DNA of 64,000 nucleotides from GCA-2746605 sp963704835 (lineage in GTDB: Bacteria; Bacteroidota; Ignavibacteria; Ignavibacteriales; Melioribacteraceae): positions 372,001 through 436,000 of the forward strand of contig CAVPHW010000020.1 of NCBI GenBank assembly GCA_963704835.1. The letters run 5' to 3'. Below the pieces are notes generated by a model that saw nothing but the letters and a program-made list of their open reading frames with translations, was not told where the DNA came from and made no database searches. Position numbers and translations under genes: made by a program. The stretch's first letter is position 1, and every line of letters starts with the position of its first letter. Of the stretch, positions 18,379 through 27,658 are shown in pieces.

Positions 18379-19362
18379 ATGAACATTAACCCAGCTGATT
18401 ATTATAAGAAAGAAATTCAAAAATTTGAAAAAAGATATTATAAAGTTGCTGAAGGGAGACTTCCTCGTTCACTTTATGATCCATGTGATTTTATAATTAA
18501 AAGTGGCGGAAAAAGATTAAGACCTTTTTTAGTTATTTTGTCCGCAAACGCTGTTAATGCTTCATCAAACAAGGTTATGAACGCGGCAATAGCTGTAGAA
18601 CTTTTCCATAATTTCACTCTTGTCCACGATGATATAATGGATAATGCAGATAAACGAAGGGGTAGACCAACACTGCATATTAAGCACAACATTAATACAG
18701 CAATACTAGCTGGTGATAGTTTAATGGCAATTGCATATCAGTCTCTACTAAAAGATTGCTCTAATATTGGAGTAGGTCCGGTTGAAGATTTTACAAATGG
18801 TTTAATTGAGGTTTGTGAGGGACAAAGTTTAGACAAAGATTTTGAAGTTAGAAAGAAAGTTTCTATTGATGAGTATATTGAAATGATAAGCAAGAAAACT
18901 GCTGCACTTGCAGAAACTTGTTGTTCAATTGGTGCAAAACTAGGTGGAGGCTCATTATTAGAGATCAATTCGCTAAGAAAATATGGTAAGTATTTGGGAT
19001 TAGCTTTTCAAATTCAAGATGATCTTTTGGATATTATTGCTGATGAAATTGAGTTTGGTAAAAAAATTGGTGGAGATTTAGAAGAAGGAAAAAAAACATA
19101 TTTATTGATAAAAGCTCTTGAGAGAGCTAAAGGTAAAGACAAAAAAATAATTCAAAAGTTAATAAATGATGCTGGAATTAGTAGAAATGATGTAGATGTG
19201 TATAAAAAATTATATATTAAATTAGGTGTAATTGAAGATGCAGCACTTGAGGTTAAAAGATACACCAAATTAGCACTTAATCAACTAAAGAATATTAAAA
19301 ACAAAAATGCCAAAATTACTCTTCAATGGTTGGCGCATTCTCTTACGGATAGAAAAAAATAA
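18379..19362 (+). CDS. Trans-polyprenyl diphosphate synthase
   Basis: A 327-aa all-helical isoprenyl synthase that adds isopentenyl diphosphate units to an allylic primer. The product would feed the quinone side chain or other isoprenoids. Both Asp-rich motifs are present: the first at HDDIMDNADKRRGRPTLH and the second at QIQDDLLDI. Chain length cannot be set with certainty. The residues ahead of the first motif (ELFHNFTLV) include bulky aromatics, which would be compatible with a C15-C20 product. The next gene, ptsH, starts inside the stop codon (TAATG), so this gene is co-transcribed with HPr and enzyme I. Confidence 0.92.
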   Translation: MNINPADYYKKEIQKFEKRYYKVAEGRLPRSLYDPCDFIIKSGGKRLRPFLVILSANAVNASSNKVMNAAIAVELFHNFTLVHDDIMDNADKRRGRPTLHIKHNINTAILAGDSLMAIAYQSLLKDCSNIGVGPVEDFTNGLIEVCEGQSLDKDFEVRKKVSIDEYIEMISKKTAALAETCCSIGAKLGGGSLLEINSLRKYGKYLGLAFQIQDDLLDIIADEIEFGKKIGGDLEEGKKTYLLIKALERAKGKDKKIIQKLINDAGISRNDVDVYKKLYIKLGVIEDAALEVKRYTKLALNQLKNIKNKNAKITLQWLAHSLTDRKK

Positions 19363-19628
19363 TGATAGAAAAAACAGTTGAAATAATTAATAATGCTGGT
19401 TTGCATACAAGACCGGCTGCGACAATTGTAAAAATTGCTGCAAAATTTAAAAGCGAATTTTTTATCAATAGAAACGGTATGGAGATTAATGGTAAAAGTA
19501 TTATTGGAGTTATGACTCTTGCCGCCGAGAAAGGTTCAACCTTAGGATTAACCTTTGAAGGTGAGGATGAAAAAGAAGCTTGCGAAGCAATTATGGATTA
19601 TTTTAATAGAGGATTTGATGAATTATGA
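19362..19628 (+). CDS. ptsH: Phosphocarrier protein HPr
   Basis: An 88-aa HPr. The phospho-acceptor histidine is His15 in AGLHTRPAA. The regulatory serine is Ser46 in NGKSIIGVM, the site used by HPr kinase. Both are intact, and an hprK gene is present at 56.9-57.9 kb, so phosphorylation at both sites is expected. The gene overlaps the preceding stop codon by one base and the following ptsI start by four (ATGA), which implies coupled translation. No EII transporter component is visible, so a regulatory role is more likely than sugar uptake (inference). Confidence 0.96.
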   Translation: MIEKTVEIINNAGLHTRPAATIVKIAAKFKSEFFINRNGMEINGKSIIGVMTLAAEKGSTLGLTFEGEDEKEACEAIMDYFNRGFDEL

Positions 19629-21364
19629 GTAATAATATTCTTAAAGGGATTGCCGCCGCTCCAGGAATTGCGATTTCAACTGCATATATATATACCAAAG
19701 AAATTGAGAAAATTGAATATGAACATATCCAAAATGTGGAAGATGCTATTGCCAATTTTGAGATATCAATAAATAAATCAAAAAAAGAACTAAACAAAAT
19801 ATTTAAACTGGCAGTAGATAAAATGGGTGAAAATCGTGCTCGTATTTTTGAAGCACAAATGATGATCCTTGATGATCCAGTATTAATTAAACGTGTAAAA
19901 GAAAGAATTATAGAAGAAAAAAAATCTCCAATATTTATCGTCGATGCAGAAATATCTAAATATCAAGAGATACTGGCTCTCTCAAATGAATCTTATATGA
20001 AGGAAAGATCGCATGATATTGATGATATAAAAAATCGTATTATTAGAAATCTAAAACAGAAAAAATGGAAATCAAAAATTGATAAGGATGTAATTGTTGT
20101 AACTGATAGCATTACTCCAGCTGATACCGTATTGTTTTCTAGAGAAAATGTAAAAGGATATATTACAAACTTTGGTGGATTAACCAGTCATGCTGCAATT
20201 GTAGCCCGCTCATTAAATATTCCAGCTGTTTTAGGAATCCATGATGCAACTACATTAATTAAAAATGGGGAAAAAATTATTATTGATGGTGTTCATGGTG
20301 AAGTTATTATCTCTCCGACAGAAGAACAACTTGAATACTATCTAGAAAAAAGCAAAAAACTGGCAGAATTTGATTCTGGTTTAGCTCAGTTTATAAATAA
20401 GCCTTCAATTACTAGAGATGGCAGAAAAATTGCACTTCTAGCTAATTTAGATATAGTGGATGAGCTAGGATACATTTTTAGAAATGGAGCAGAAGGAATT
20501 GGACTTGTTCGGACTGAGCAAATTTTTGATTTATCTGATGAATTCCCGGATGAAGAAAAGCAATATGAGACTTATAAGGATCTTTCGGAGAAAATGTATC
20601 CAAGTCCGATTACAATCAGAGTTTTTGATATTGGCGGTGATAAAGTATTCCCTGTTGATGTAAAAGAACCTAACCCGTTTTTAGGTTGGAGAGGAATTAG
20701 GTTTTTGCTTGATAACGAAAATTTACTTAAGACTCAGATTAGGGCTTTGCTTCGCGCAAGCATACATAAGAATATTAAATTCATGTTGCCAATGATTACA
20801 TCTATTCAAGAAATACGTAGAACAAAACAGATTATTGAATGCTGCAAAGATGAATTAAAGAATGAGAATAGAGCATTTGATAAAGATATTGAAGTTGGAA
20901 TTATGATTGAAGTACCCTCGGCTGCGGTAATGGCAGAAGAATTTGCAGCGGAGGTTGATTTTATTAGTATTGGCACAAATGATTTAATCCAATATATTCT
21001 TGCAGTTGATAGAGGCAATGAAATAGTTTCTTCACTTTACCAAGAGTTTCACCCAGCTGTGGTTAGGTCATTGTATAAAATTATACATTCAAGTAAACAA
21101 GGCGAAGCTAAAGTAAGTATGTGTGGTGAAATGGCGGCTGATATTCTTGCAACTCCTTTGTTGGTTGGTATGGGATTGGATTCCTTAAGTGTTTCTGCCT
21201 CAGCAATTCCGCATATAAAAAAAATTATTCGTTCAATTAATTATTCAGAGGCAAAAGTATTAGCCGAAGAGTGTTTGAAATTTTCTACCGAAAAAGAGAT
21301 TAGCGACCTGGTTCAAAAATACTTTAAAGAAAACTTTGTTGATGAATTGGAGAATGTATTCTAA
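19625..21364 (+). CDS. ptsI: Phosphoenolpyruvate-protein phosphotransferase (enzyme I)
   Basis: A full-length 579-aa enzyme I that autophosphorylates from PEP and phosphorylates HPr on His15. The active histidine is His189 in GGLTSHAAIVARS. The PEP-binding barrel carries EVPSAAVMAEEF, DFISIGTNDLIQY and the catalytic Cys in SMCGEMAAD. The start overlaps the ptsH stop as ATGA. No GAF or other N-terminal domain that would mark the nitrogen-type paralogue PtsP is present. With HPr and HprK it forms a phosphorelay with no local permease partner. Confidence 0.96.
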   Translation: MSNNILKGIAAAPGIAISTAYIYTKEIEKIEYEHIQNVEDAIANFEISINKSKKELNKIFKLAVDKMGENRARIFEAQMMILDDPVLIKRVKERIIEEKKSPIFIVDAEISKYQEILALSNESYMKERSHDIDDIKNRIIRNLKQKKWKSKIDKDVIVVTDSITPADTVLFSRENVKGYITNFGGLTSHAAIVARSLNIPAVLGIHDATTLIKNGEKIIIDGVHGEVIISPTEEQLEYYLEKSKKLAEFDSGLAQFINKPSITRDGRKIALLANLDIVDELGYIFRNGAEGIGLVRTEQIFDLSDEFPDEEKQYETYKDLSEKMYPSPITIRVFDIGGDKVFPVDVKEPNPFLGWRGIRFLLDNENLLKTQIRALLRASIHKNIKFMLPMITSIQEIRRTKQIIECCKDELKNENRAFDKDIEVGIMIEVPSAAVMAEEFAAEVDFISIGTNDLIQYILAVDRGNEIVSSLYQEFHPAVVRSLYKIIHSSKQGEAKVSMCGEMAADILATPLLVGMGLDSLSVSASAIPHIKKIIRSINYSEAKVLAEECLKFSTEKEISDLVQKYFKENFVDELENVF

Positions 21365-21475
21365 AATTTTTAGCGATAATTATTTGCACTTCAGGTCAAT
21401 ATTATTTTTATAAAATTAAATATTAAATCAACACAATATTGTTAATCATGTTTTCTCAAAACTGATAAGTCTTGA

Positions 21476-24304
21476 ATGCGAATATTTAATAGTAAGATCA
21501 CAATATACTTGTTTTTGTTTTGCCTCTTCTACAGCTCCAATTCAACGGCACAAATATATTTTTTTGGAAGAAATAAAGTTCACTATGAAGATTTTGAGTG
21601 GAAGGTATTAAAGACTGACCATTTTGATATTTACTATTACGATGATTTTGAAGAAATGGCAGAGATTGGTGCTATTTATGCGGAAGAAGCATATGATGAG
21701 CTAAAAGTAAAGTTCAATCATATAATGATTAAAAACATCCCTTTAATTTTTTACAATACGCATATTCACTTTCAACAGACCAATACAATCCCAAATTTTA
21801 TTCCAGAAGGTGTTGGTGGTTTTTTTGAATTTATGAAGGGTAGAGTTGTTATTCCTTACCTTACTTCGCTAGAACAATTTAGGCATGTTATAAGACACGA
21901 ACTTGTTCACGTATTTATGACTAGTAAGGTGCTTAACGTTGTAAAAGATCATAGAGTCATTAATGACTCATATCCGCCGCTTTGGTTTGTTGAAGGAATT
22001 GCCGAGTATTGGTCCTATCATTGGGATACACAAGCAGAAATGATTATGCGTGACGCAGTTCTAAATAATGTATTTGTGCCATTAAAAGATATCCAGAGGA
22101 TTTATGGAAGTTTTTTAATGTACAAAGAAGGGCAGAGTTTTTTAGAATTTGTCAGTAAAACTTATGGTGAAGATAAAATTCTTCAATTGTTAGAAAACTT
22201 TTGGAGATTTAAAAAGTTTGAAGATGTTATTGAGTTTACATTAGAGGAACGTTTTGATAAAATAGATGATAAATGGCAGTATTATCTCAAACAAAAATAT
22301 TATCCACTTTATAAAGAAAAGACTCCCCATTTTATTGAATCTAAAAAAATTACGAACGAAGGATTTAATTTTTCACCGAACTATTTAGAAATAGGTGATA
22401 AGAAGGAGCTCTATTTTATTGCTAATAGAAGTGGTTATTCTTCTATTTACAAATTGGCATATAACCCGGATTCAACAGATTATTTAGCCCCAAAGTTAAT
22501 TCTGGAAGGTGAAAAAGAATCTATTTTCGAATCATTCCATTTGTTAAAACCCTCAATGACAATTTCTAAGAATGGAATTCTCGCGTTTATTACTAAAGCT
22601 GGTGCGACTGATGCAATTCATATTTATGATACGGAAAAGCAGGAAATAGTTAATCATTTTAGTTTTGGTGATATATTAACGATAGAGTCTCCAAGCTTTT
22701 CAAATGATGGAGAATTAATCCTATTTCATGCCACTGATAGAAAAGGATTTATAGATATTTATCAATTGAATATTAAGTCCGGTGAGATTAAAAGATTTAC
22801 AAATGATTTCTATTCTGATAGAGACCCAATATTTAATGAGGATAATTCAAAAATAGTTTTTTCATCAGATAGAACAAGCGGAATTTACCAGCAAAAGAAT
22901 AATATATTTGAAATTGATGTGTCAAGTGGGGAAATAATTTATCTAACCTATAGTGATGGGAATTTAACTTCTCCAAAATATTCACCAGATTATGAAAAAC
23001 TTTATTGCTTAGCAGATAATGACGGTACAAAAAATTTGTGGAAAATTGAGTTTGATAATTCTAAAGAACCTAGCGGTATGACTCAAAAAACAAGGTTTTT
23101 AACAAGTATTTTTGAATATACATTTGTTGATAATAATGAAATTGTAACTTCATCATTTGAAAAGTTTTCATTCCAGTTTTACTCACTTAATCTTGATTCA
23201 ATTCCAGATTCAATAAAAAAAACTATTTCATTTAAATTTGAAAATATTCAAGTGCCTTGGCAGCCCGAAAGGATTGTATTATCCTCACAAACAGATAAAC
23301 TAAACTATGAAAATGAATATTCTTTAGATTATGCGTTTAGTCAATTCTCTACTGATCCTGTTTACGGAACAAGAGGAGGAGCAATATTTTCTTTAAGTGA
23401 TTTAATGGGTGATGACAAATATTACTTTGTTATTTACAATAGTGCAGAAATTCAGAGTGAATTTCTTAAAAATATAAATGTGTCTATTAGCCGATTAAAT
23501 ATGGGTGGAAGAACAAATTATGGTTATGGAATATTTCACCATACTGGAAGAAGATATGACATAAGGGAAAGTGATAGTTATTTTTATGAAAGAAGTTATG
23601 GAGGGTATTTTTCACTACTCTTCCCGTTTTCAGCATTTCAGCGTTTTGAAGCTAGCGCTTCAATTGCCAATTCTGATAGGGAATTATCTATTGATTTACT
23701 CCCAAGAAAAGCCTTACTACTTTCAAACTCTATATCATTTGTTCATGATAATACTATTTGGGGAAATACAGGTCCAATTGATGGCTCTCGATTGAGATTA
23801 TTATTTGCTTACACTTCAGATATTAAATATAGTAATTCCAATTTCTATTCATTTATTGCAGATTATAGATATTACTTAAGATTGCATAATCGTCTTACTC
23901 TTGCTACAAGAGCCTCACTTTATTATAATGATGGAAAAGATGCAAGACGTTACATTGCTGGCGGAGCATGGGATTTAAGAGGGTGGCCAAGATTTCAAAT
24001 TCGTGGTGAGAAGTTATGGTTATCATCAATGGAATTGAGATATCCTTTAGTTGATCAATTATTTCTTAAACTTCCTTTTGTTGGTATTGGATTTGGCGGA
24101 ATTAAAGGAGCAGTTTTTGTTGATGCAGGAAGTGCTTGGGATGATGTATATGATGAAACTATTGGAAGTGTTGGAATTGGTCTAAGGTTTAATTTCTTAG
24201 GAGCAATTACTTTTAGATATGATGTTGGCAAAAAGATTGATAAGAATTTTTCATCTTTGCAAAACCATGTTTTTTACCAATTCTTTTTCGGGTGGGATTT
24301 TTGA
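21476..24304 (+). CDS. Envelope fusion protein: gluzincin-like peptidase, TolB-like propeller and Omp85-like barrel
   Basis: A 942-aa protein with a signal peptide (ITIYLFLFCLFYSSNSTAQ). Part 1 is a peptidase-MA-like domain with HELVH at residues 141-145 and a third-ligand Glu173 in WFVEGIAEYW. Part 2 (about 290-600) is a repeat region of TolB/WD40-like blades, for example SPSFSNDGELILFHA and DRDPIFNEDNSKIVFSSDR. Part 3 (about 640-942) looks like a surface-antigen/Omp85 barrel with the family-type GGAWDLRGWPRF motif and a terminal Phe (FGWDF). It would sit in the outer membrane with the first two domains in the periplasm. The next gene encodes a BamB-like propeller lipoprotein overlapping its stop. 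Domain names come from motif reading, and the function is unknown. Confidence 0.8.
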   Translation: MRIFNSKITIYLFLFCLFYSSNSTAQIYFFGRNKVHYEDFEWKVLKTDHFDIYYYDDFEEMAEIGAIYAEEAYDELKVKFNHIMIKNIPLIFYNTHIHFQQTNTIPNFIPEGVGGFFEFMKGRVVIPYLTSLEQFRHVIRHELVHVFMTSKVLNVVKDHRVINDSYPPLWFVEGIAEYWSYHWDTQAEMIMRDAVLNNVFVPLKDIQRIYGSFLMYKEGQSFLEFVSKTYGEDKILQLLENFWRFKKFEDVIEFTLEERFDKIDDKWQYYLKQKYYPLYKEKTPHFIESKKITNEGFNFSPNYLEIGDKKELYFIANRSGYSSIYKLAYNPDSTDYLAPKLILEGEKESIFESFHLLKPSMTISKNGILAFITKAGATDAIHIYDTEKQEIVNHFSFGDILTIESPSFSNDGELILFHATDRKGFIDIYQLNIKSGEIKRFTNDFYSDRDPIFNEDNSKIVFSSDRTSGIYQQKNNIFEIDVSSGEIIYLTYSDGNLTSPKYSPDYEKLYCLADNDGTKNLWKIEFDNSKEPSGMTQKTRFLTSIFEYTFVDNNEIVTSSFEKFSFQFYSLNLDSIPDSIKKTISFKFENIQVPWQPERIVLSSQTDKLNYENEYSLDYAFSQFSTDPVYGTRGGAIFSLSDLMGDDKYYFVIYNSAEIQSEFLKNINVSISRLNMGGRTNYGYGIFHHTGRRYDIRESDSYFYERSYGGYFSLLFPFSAFQRFEASASIANSDRELSIDLLPRKALLLSNSISFVHDNTIWGNTGPIDGSRLRLLFAYTSDIKYSNSNFYSFIADYRYYLRLHNRLTLATRASLYYNDGKDARRYIAGGAWDLRGWPRFQIRGEKLWLSSMELRYPLVDQLFLKLPFVGIGFGGIKGAVFVDAGSAWDDVYDETIGSVGIGLRFNFLGAITFRYDVGKKIDKNFSSLQNHVFYQFFFGWDF

Positions 24305-25434
24305 TAAAGTTTATTTCAATATTGGGTTTAGGAATTTTGTTTATAAGTTGTATTAGACCTTTGCAGCTAAGAAAGCACAATATCGATCTGCAAAATAAAG
24401 ACATTATAACTCAGCAAATAAGATTTATTGATGAAGAGGTTTCAATAAATAAAGATCCTGAATGGAGCACAAGCATTCATGGTAGCTTTGCCAGCTCCCC
24501 ATTTGCGATTGTTGATTCTGTGTTATTTGTTGCAGATTTAGGAGGACGGATAACAGCCTTAAATTTTATTGATGGCAAAACATTAGGTCAGATAAAATAT
24601 AAAGGTGGTATTGAACAAGCACCAATTATTTATAATTCCAATGTAATTTTTATTTTGAATGATGCCGAAGAGAAAAACTCATCATTGATTATTTATGATT
24701 TTATTAATGGGAAAGAATTTAGAAAAGTAGAAGTTAAAGGAAAATTTACTAATAACATCATTTTAAGTAATGATAATATTTTTCTGGTTTCTGATTTCGG
24801 TAAGATATTTAAATTCTCTATTTATGGAATGTTAAGTTGGGAGAAAAACTATAATACTAAGTTTTTTGCAGAGCCAACAACAGATAATGAGAATTTATAT
24901 GTAGCATCTCTAGATGGATACTTCTATTCAATTTCTTTAGAATCAGGTGAAATTAATTACAATATCAAAGTGGCAAACAGTATTCAAAGTGGAATAACGA
25001 TTGAGGATAATTCATGTTATTTAGGAGATGATGAAGGAAATTTACTTTCAATTGATAAAAATACAGGTAAGGTAAATTGGAGTTATAAAACAAATTTCAA
25101 AATATTGGCAATCCCTTCAATTGATGAAAGTTCAGTATTCCTCGGTAATCTAAACGGCGATTTCTACTCAATTGATAAACAGTCAGGAAAACTTAAGTGG
25201 AAAACTGAAACAGATGGATTAATTAATGTCTCATCATTATTGTTTGAGAATATTATTGTTCAGCCAAATTTAAAAAACGAAGTTGATTTGATTGATAAAA
25301 GTAATGGCAAAATAATTGATAAAATATTATTTGATGGAAGATGTAGAACATCACCATTCTTCTATAAGAATAAAATCTTTCTTGGAGTTGACAAAAATGA
25401 AGTATTCTGCTATTCAGTTGATGTTAATAAATAA
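24292..25434 (+). CDS. PQQ-like beta-propeller lipoprotein (BamB-like)
   Basis: A 380-aa protein with an N-terminal hydrophobic segment ending in LFISC, a likely lipobox. Repeated blades such as NLYVASLDGYFYSISLESGE, LLSIDKNTGKVNWSY and DFYSIDKQSGKLKWKTETDG are typical of PQQ/BamB propellers. The W-x motifs recur about every 40 residues. It overlaps the barrel gene: the start is a GTG at 24292, or a TTG at 24301 that overlaps the stop as TTGA. In BAM complexes BamB helps an Omp85 barrel, so a pair with the upstream barrel protein is an attractive inference. It is not a PQQ enzyme, because catalytic residues and length are lacking. Confidence 0.85.
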   Translation: MGFLIKFISILGLGILFISCIRPLQLRKHNIDLQNKDIITQQIRFIDEEVSINKDPEWSTSIHGSFASSPFAIVDSVLFVADLGGRITALNFIDGKTLGQIKYKGGIEQAPIIYNSNVIFILNDAEEKNSSLIIYDFINGKEFRKVEVKGKFTNNIILSNDNIFLVSDFGKIFKFSIYGMLSWEKNYNTKFFAEPTTDNENLYVASLDGYFYSISLESGEINYNIKVANSIQSGITIEDNSCYLGDDEGNLLSIDKNTGKVNWSYKTNFKILAIPSIDESSVFLGNLNGDFYSIDKQSGKLKWKTETDGLINVSSLLFENIIVQPNLKNEVDLIDKSNGKIIDKILFDGRCRTSPFFYKNKIFLGVDKNEVFCYSVDVNK

Positions 25435-25444
25435 TAGGTCAATT

Positions 25445-25909
25445 GTGAAAATACTTTTTATGTTTTTTCTTTGTTCAGTATTAGCAGCTCAGGATTCACT
25501 TGATGTTAATAATAATGTTTTAAATCCCCCCGATTTGATTAAAAGTAGATCCCACATAATTAAGGATAATTCTTTAATAAAAGTTCGACCACTGCGAAAT
25601 TGGTCATTGAATATGAGTGTACCAAAAGAGGGGAATGAAATTGTTTCTTCGGCGTTTGTAATCAAAAAGAAAAGGGAAAGCTTTGTCGATTCTGATTTGT
25701 TTATAATTGCAGTAAGTTCTGCAATTGTATTTGGAACAACTGCTGCTTACCTAAAAAATGAGTCTGATAAATCTTATATTAAGTATACTTCTACGCTCCA
25801 TCCAAAATATCTTAATAAAACTAATAACTTAGATGTTTATAGTGGAATTGCCTTAGGAGCATTACAAATAAATTTTGGTTATTTAATATATAAATTTCTA
25901 ACTGACTAA
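25445..25909 (+). CDS. Small exported membrane protein of unknown function
   Basis: Not recognised. The frame extends upstream into the propeller gene, but a GTG at 25445 gives a proper signal peptide (MKILFMFFLCSVLAAQ) and only a 10-bp gap, so I chose it (154 aa). After the signal come a polar stretch and two hydrophobic helices near the C terminus (DLFIIAVSSAIVFGTTAAYL and a last one ending in YLIYKFLTD). It lies in the envelope operon behind the barrel and the BamB-like gene and may be part of that assembly. Confidence 0.7.
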   Translation: MKILFMFFLCSVLAAQDSLDVNNNVLNPPDLIKSRSHIIKDNSLIKVRPLRNWSLNMSVPKEGNEIVSSAFVIKKKRESFVDSDLFIIAVSSAIVFGTTAAYLKNESDKSYIKYTSTLHPKYLNKTNNLDVYSGIALGALQINFGYLIYKFLTD

Positions 25910-25964
25910 ATTTAACTGCTCTTATATGGATTAAAATTTATTCTTAATTCATCTTGAGGTAAAT

Positions 25965-26522
25965 ATGAATCGAGCCATTCCTTATCTGTTTTTAGCATTA
26001 TTTATTTTAAGTTGTGAAAGTAGTGTTGAGAGCGATATTCCAAAGACTTATGGAGAAATAACTATCAATACAAACTTAGACAGTTTTACTGGGAAGGCTT
26101 TTTCTTTCTCACATGGCAAGAAAATAGTTTACCCCAACTCAAAAAATATTGTTCCAGATATTATGATCTTAGTTCATATAGTTGAGAATGGAGATTTAAG
26201 AGGTGTGTATCTCAGTTCGGGATTATTCCCAAAACAAAGTTTTCAATTTATAGAACAGTTTAATTCCACAGATTCAGCGCTCATTTTTTTTAATAACTTA
26301 ACGGAGATTCAGGATTCGAATTTTCAAGATTTGGCATTGCCAATTCAAGAAAATCAAATTTGGGGAGTAAAAACAGTAGATGATAAGTTTGGAAAAATAT
26401 TAATTCTCAACACAATTGCTTTTATTGATAGCTCTAATATAAAAGCAATTAATTATTATGGAGAAGCAACCTTTAAGTGGGTATATCAACCTAATGGTAG
26501 TGCGATGTTCAATAATTTGTAA
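25965..26522 (+). CDS. Putative lipoprotein of unknown function
   Basis: Not recognised. A 185-aa protein starting at an ATG with GAGGT upstream. A short signal peptide ends in FILSC, a good lipobox, followed by an acidic linker. The remainder is rich in beta-prone stretches and has no known motif I can name. It is the last gene of the run that begins with the Omp85-like fusion, separated from its neighbour by 55 bp. Confidence 0.7.
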   Translation: MNRAIPYLFLALFILSCESSVESDIPKTYGEITINTNLDSFTGKAFSFSHGKKIVYPNSKNIVPDIMILVHIVENGDLRGVYLSSGLFPKQSFQFIEQFNSTDSALIFFNNLTEIQDSNFQDLALPIQENQIWGVKTVDDKFGKILILNTIAFIDSSNIKAINYYGEATFKWVYQPNGSAMFNNL

Positions 26523-26698
26523 ATCTAATAAACAGAGACTATCTCTTTTCAAAGACACCAGAATACATCCGTAAATTCTATTCATTTAATTGTTTTCTGT
26601 AACCGCTTTTTTCGTAATCCGGTTTCAAAACTAATTAGTATAATTGTATATTATATTATTATTTTATTCTTGAATATATATAACTAATTGGATAATTC

Positions 26699-27658
26699 AT
26701 GAAAGTATCGCTAAAAGAAAGAATGGGGAATATTTTTCAACCGAAATCCAGTAAACTTGGTACATTCGGTGGTGTTTTTACACCAGATGTACTAACAATT
26801 CTTGGTGTAATAATGTACCTTCGTCTTGGCTGGGTTGTTGGAAATGCCGGTTTTCTTGGCGCAGTTATTATAATTCTTTTAGCTAAAATTATTACGATTA
26901 CAACTGCTCTTTCAATGTCTTCGGTTACCACAAATATTAAAATTGGTGCTGGAGGAGCATATTCAATAATTACAAAGTCTCTTGGATTAGAGGCAGGTGG
27001 AAGTATTGGTATTCCTTTTTATATTTCTCAGACTCTCTCTGCGGCACTTTATATAGTTGGATTTACTGAAGGGTGGTTAAAAATATTCCCTGATCACCCA
27101 TATATTATCGTTGCTGTTTCTGCTTGGATTTCACTTATCGCAATTGTATCTGTAAGCGCGAATTTTGCAATTCGAATTCAGTATGTCATTATGTTTATTA
27201 TTGGATTATCTATCGTCTCCTTTTTTCTTATCCCCGAAATTCCAGTAAAAAACATCCCACTTACCGGCAATTTTGAAGACGGTAATTTCTGGTTTGTTTT
27301 TGCCATCTTTTTTCCAGCTGTAACTGGAATCATGGCAGGTGCAAATTTGTCAGGTGATCTTAAAAACCCGCGTAAATCAATCCCAATGGGAACTCTAGCT
27401 GCTATTGCTGTAACTATGGTTATATATATATCAATGGCATATGTTGCGGCAAAGTTTATTCCGGCCGAGGAGTTAAGAAGTAATCAAATGGCTATTGCAG
27501 ACTACGCTTTTTCTAGCCCACTAGTTTTGTTAGGAATTTTAGCTGCCACATATTCTTCTGCATTAGGAAGTATTTTAGGTGCACCAAGAATTCTGCAGGC
27601 ATTAGCTGAAAATAAAACTGTTCCTTTATCTAACATATTTGTTCTCAAAAAAAAATAA
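26699..27658 (+). CDS. Cation-chloride cotransporter-like (SLC12/APC) permease, N-terminal part (frame broken)
   Basis: 319 aa covering about nine membrane helices of an amino-acid-polyamine-organocation superfamily permease. The N-terminal block GTFGGVFTPDVLTILGVIMYL and the SSALGSILGAPRILQALAE segment are characteristic of NKCC/KCC-type cotransporters and their bacterial relatives. The frame ends in LKKK at a run of nine A bases (27647-27655). Removing one A restores the reading into the next frame as LKKNNEPINA, the expected family sequence. The break is therefore a one-base insertion in a homopolymer: a sequencing error, a phase-variable site, or a site rescued by transcriptional slippage. 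Confidence 0.82.
   Translation: MKVSLKERMGNIFQPKSSKLGTFGGVFTPDVLTILGVIMYLRLGWVVGNAGFLGAVIIILLAKIITITTALSMSSVTTNIKIGAGGAYSIITKSLGLEAGGSIGIPFYISQTLSAALYIVGFTEGWLKIFPDHPYIIVAVSAWISLIAIVSVSANFAIRIQYVIMFIIGLSIVSFFLIPEIPVKNIPLTGNFEDGNFWFVFAIFFPAVTGIMAGANLSGDLKNPRKSIPMGTLAAIAVTMVIYISMAYVAAKFIPAEELRSNQMAIADYAFSSPLVLLGILAATYSSALGSILGAPRILQALAENKTVPLSNIFVLKKK

Noticed and set aside
25316..25444. A longer version of the small exported protein starting inside the propeller gene.
   Set aside because: The extra residues show no signal peptide and overlap the upstream gene by more than 100 bp; the GTG at 25445 gives a good signal peptide.
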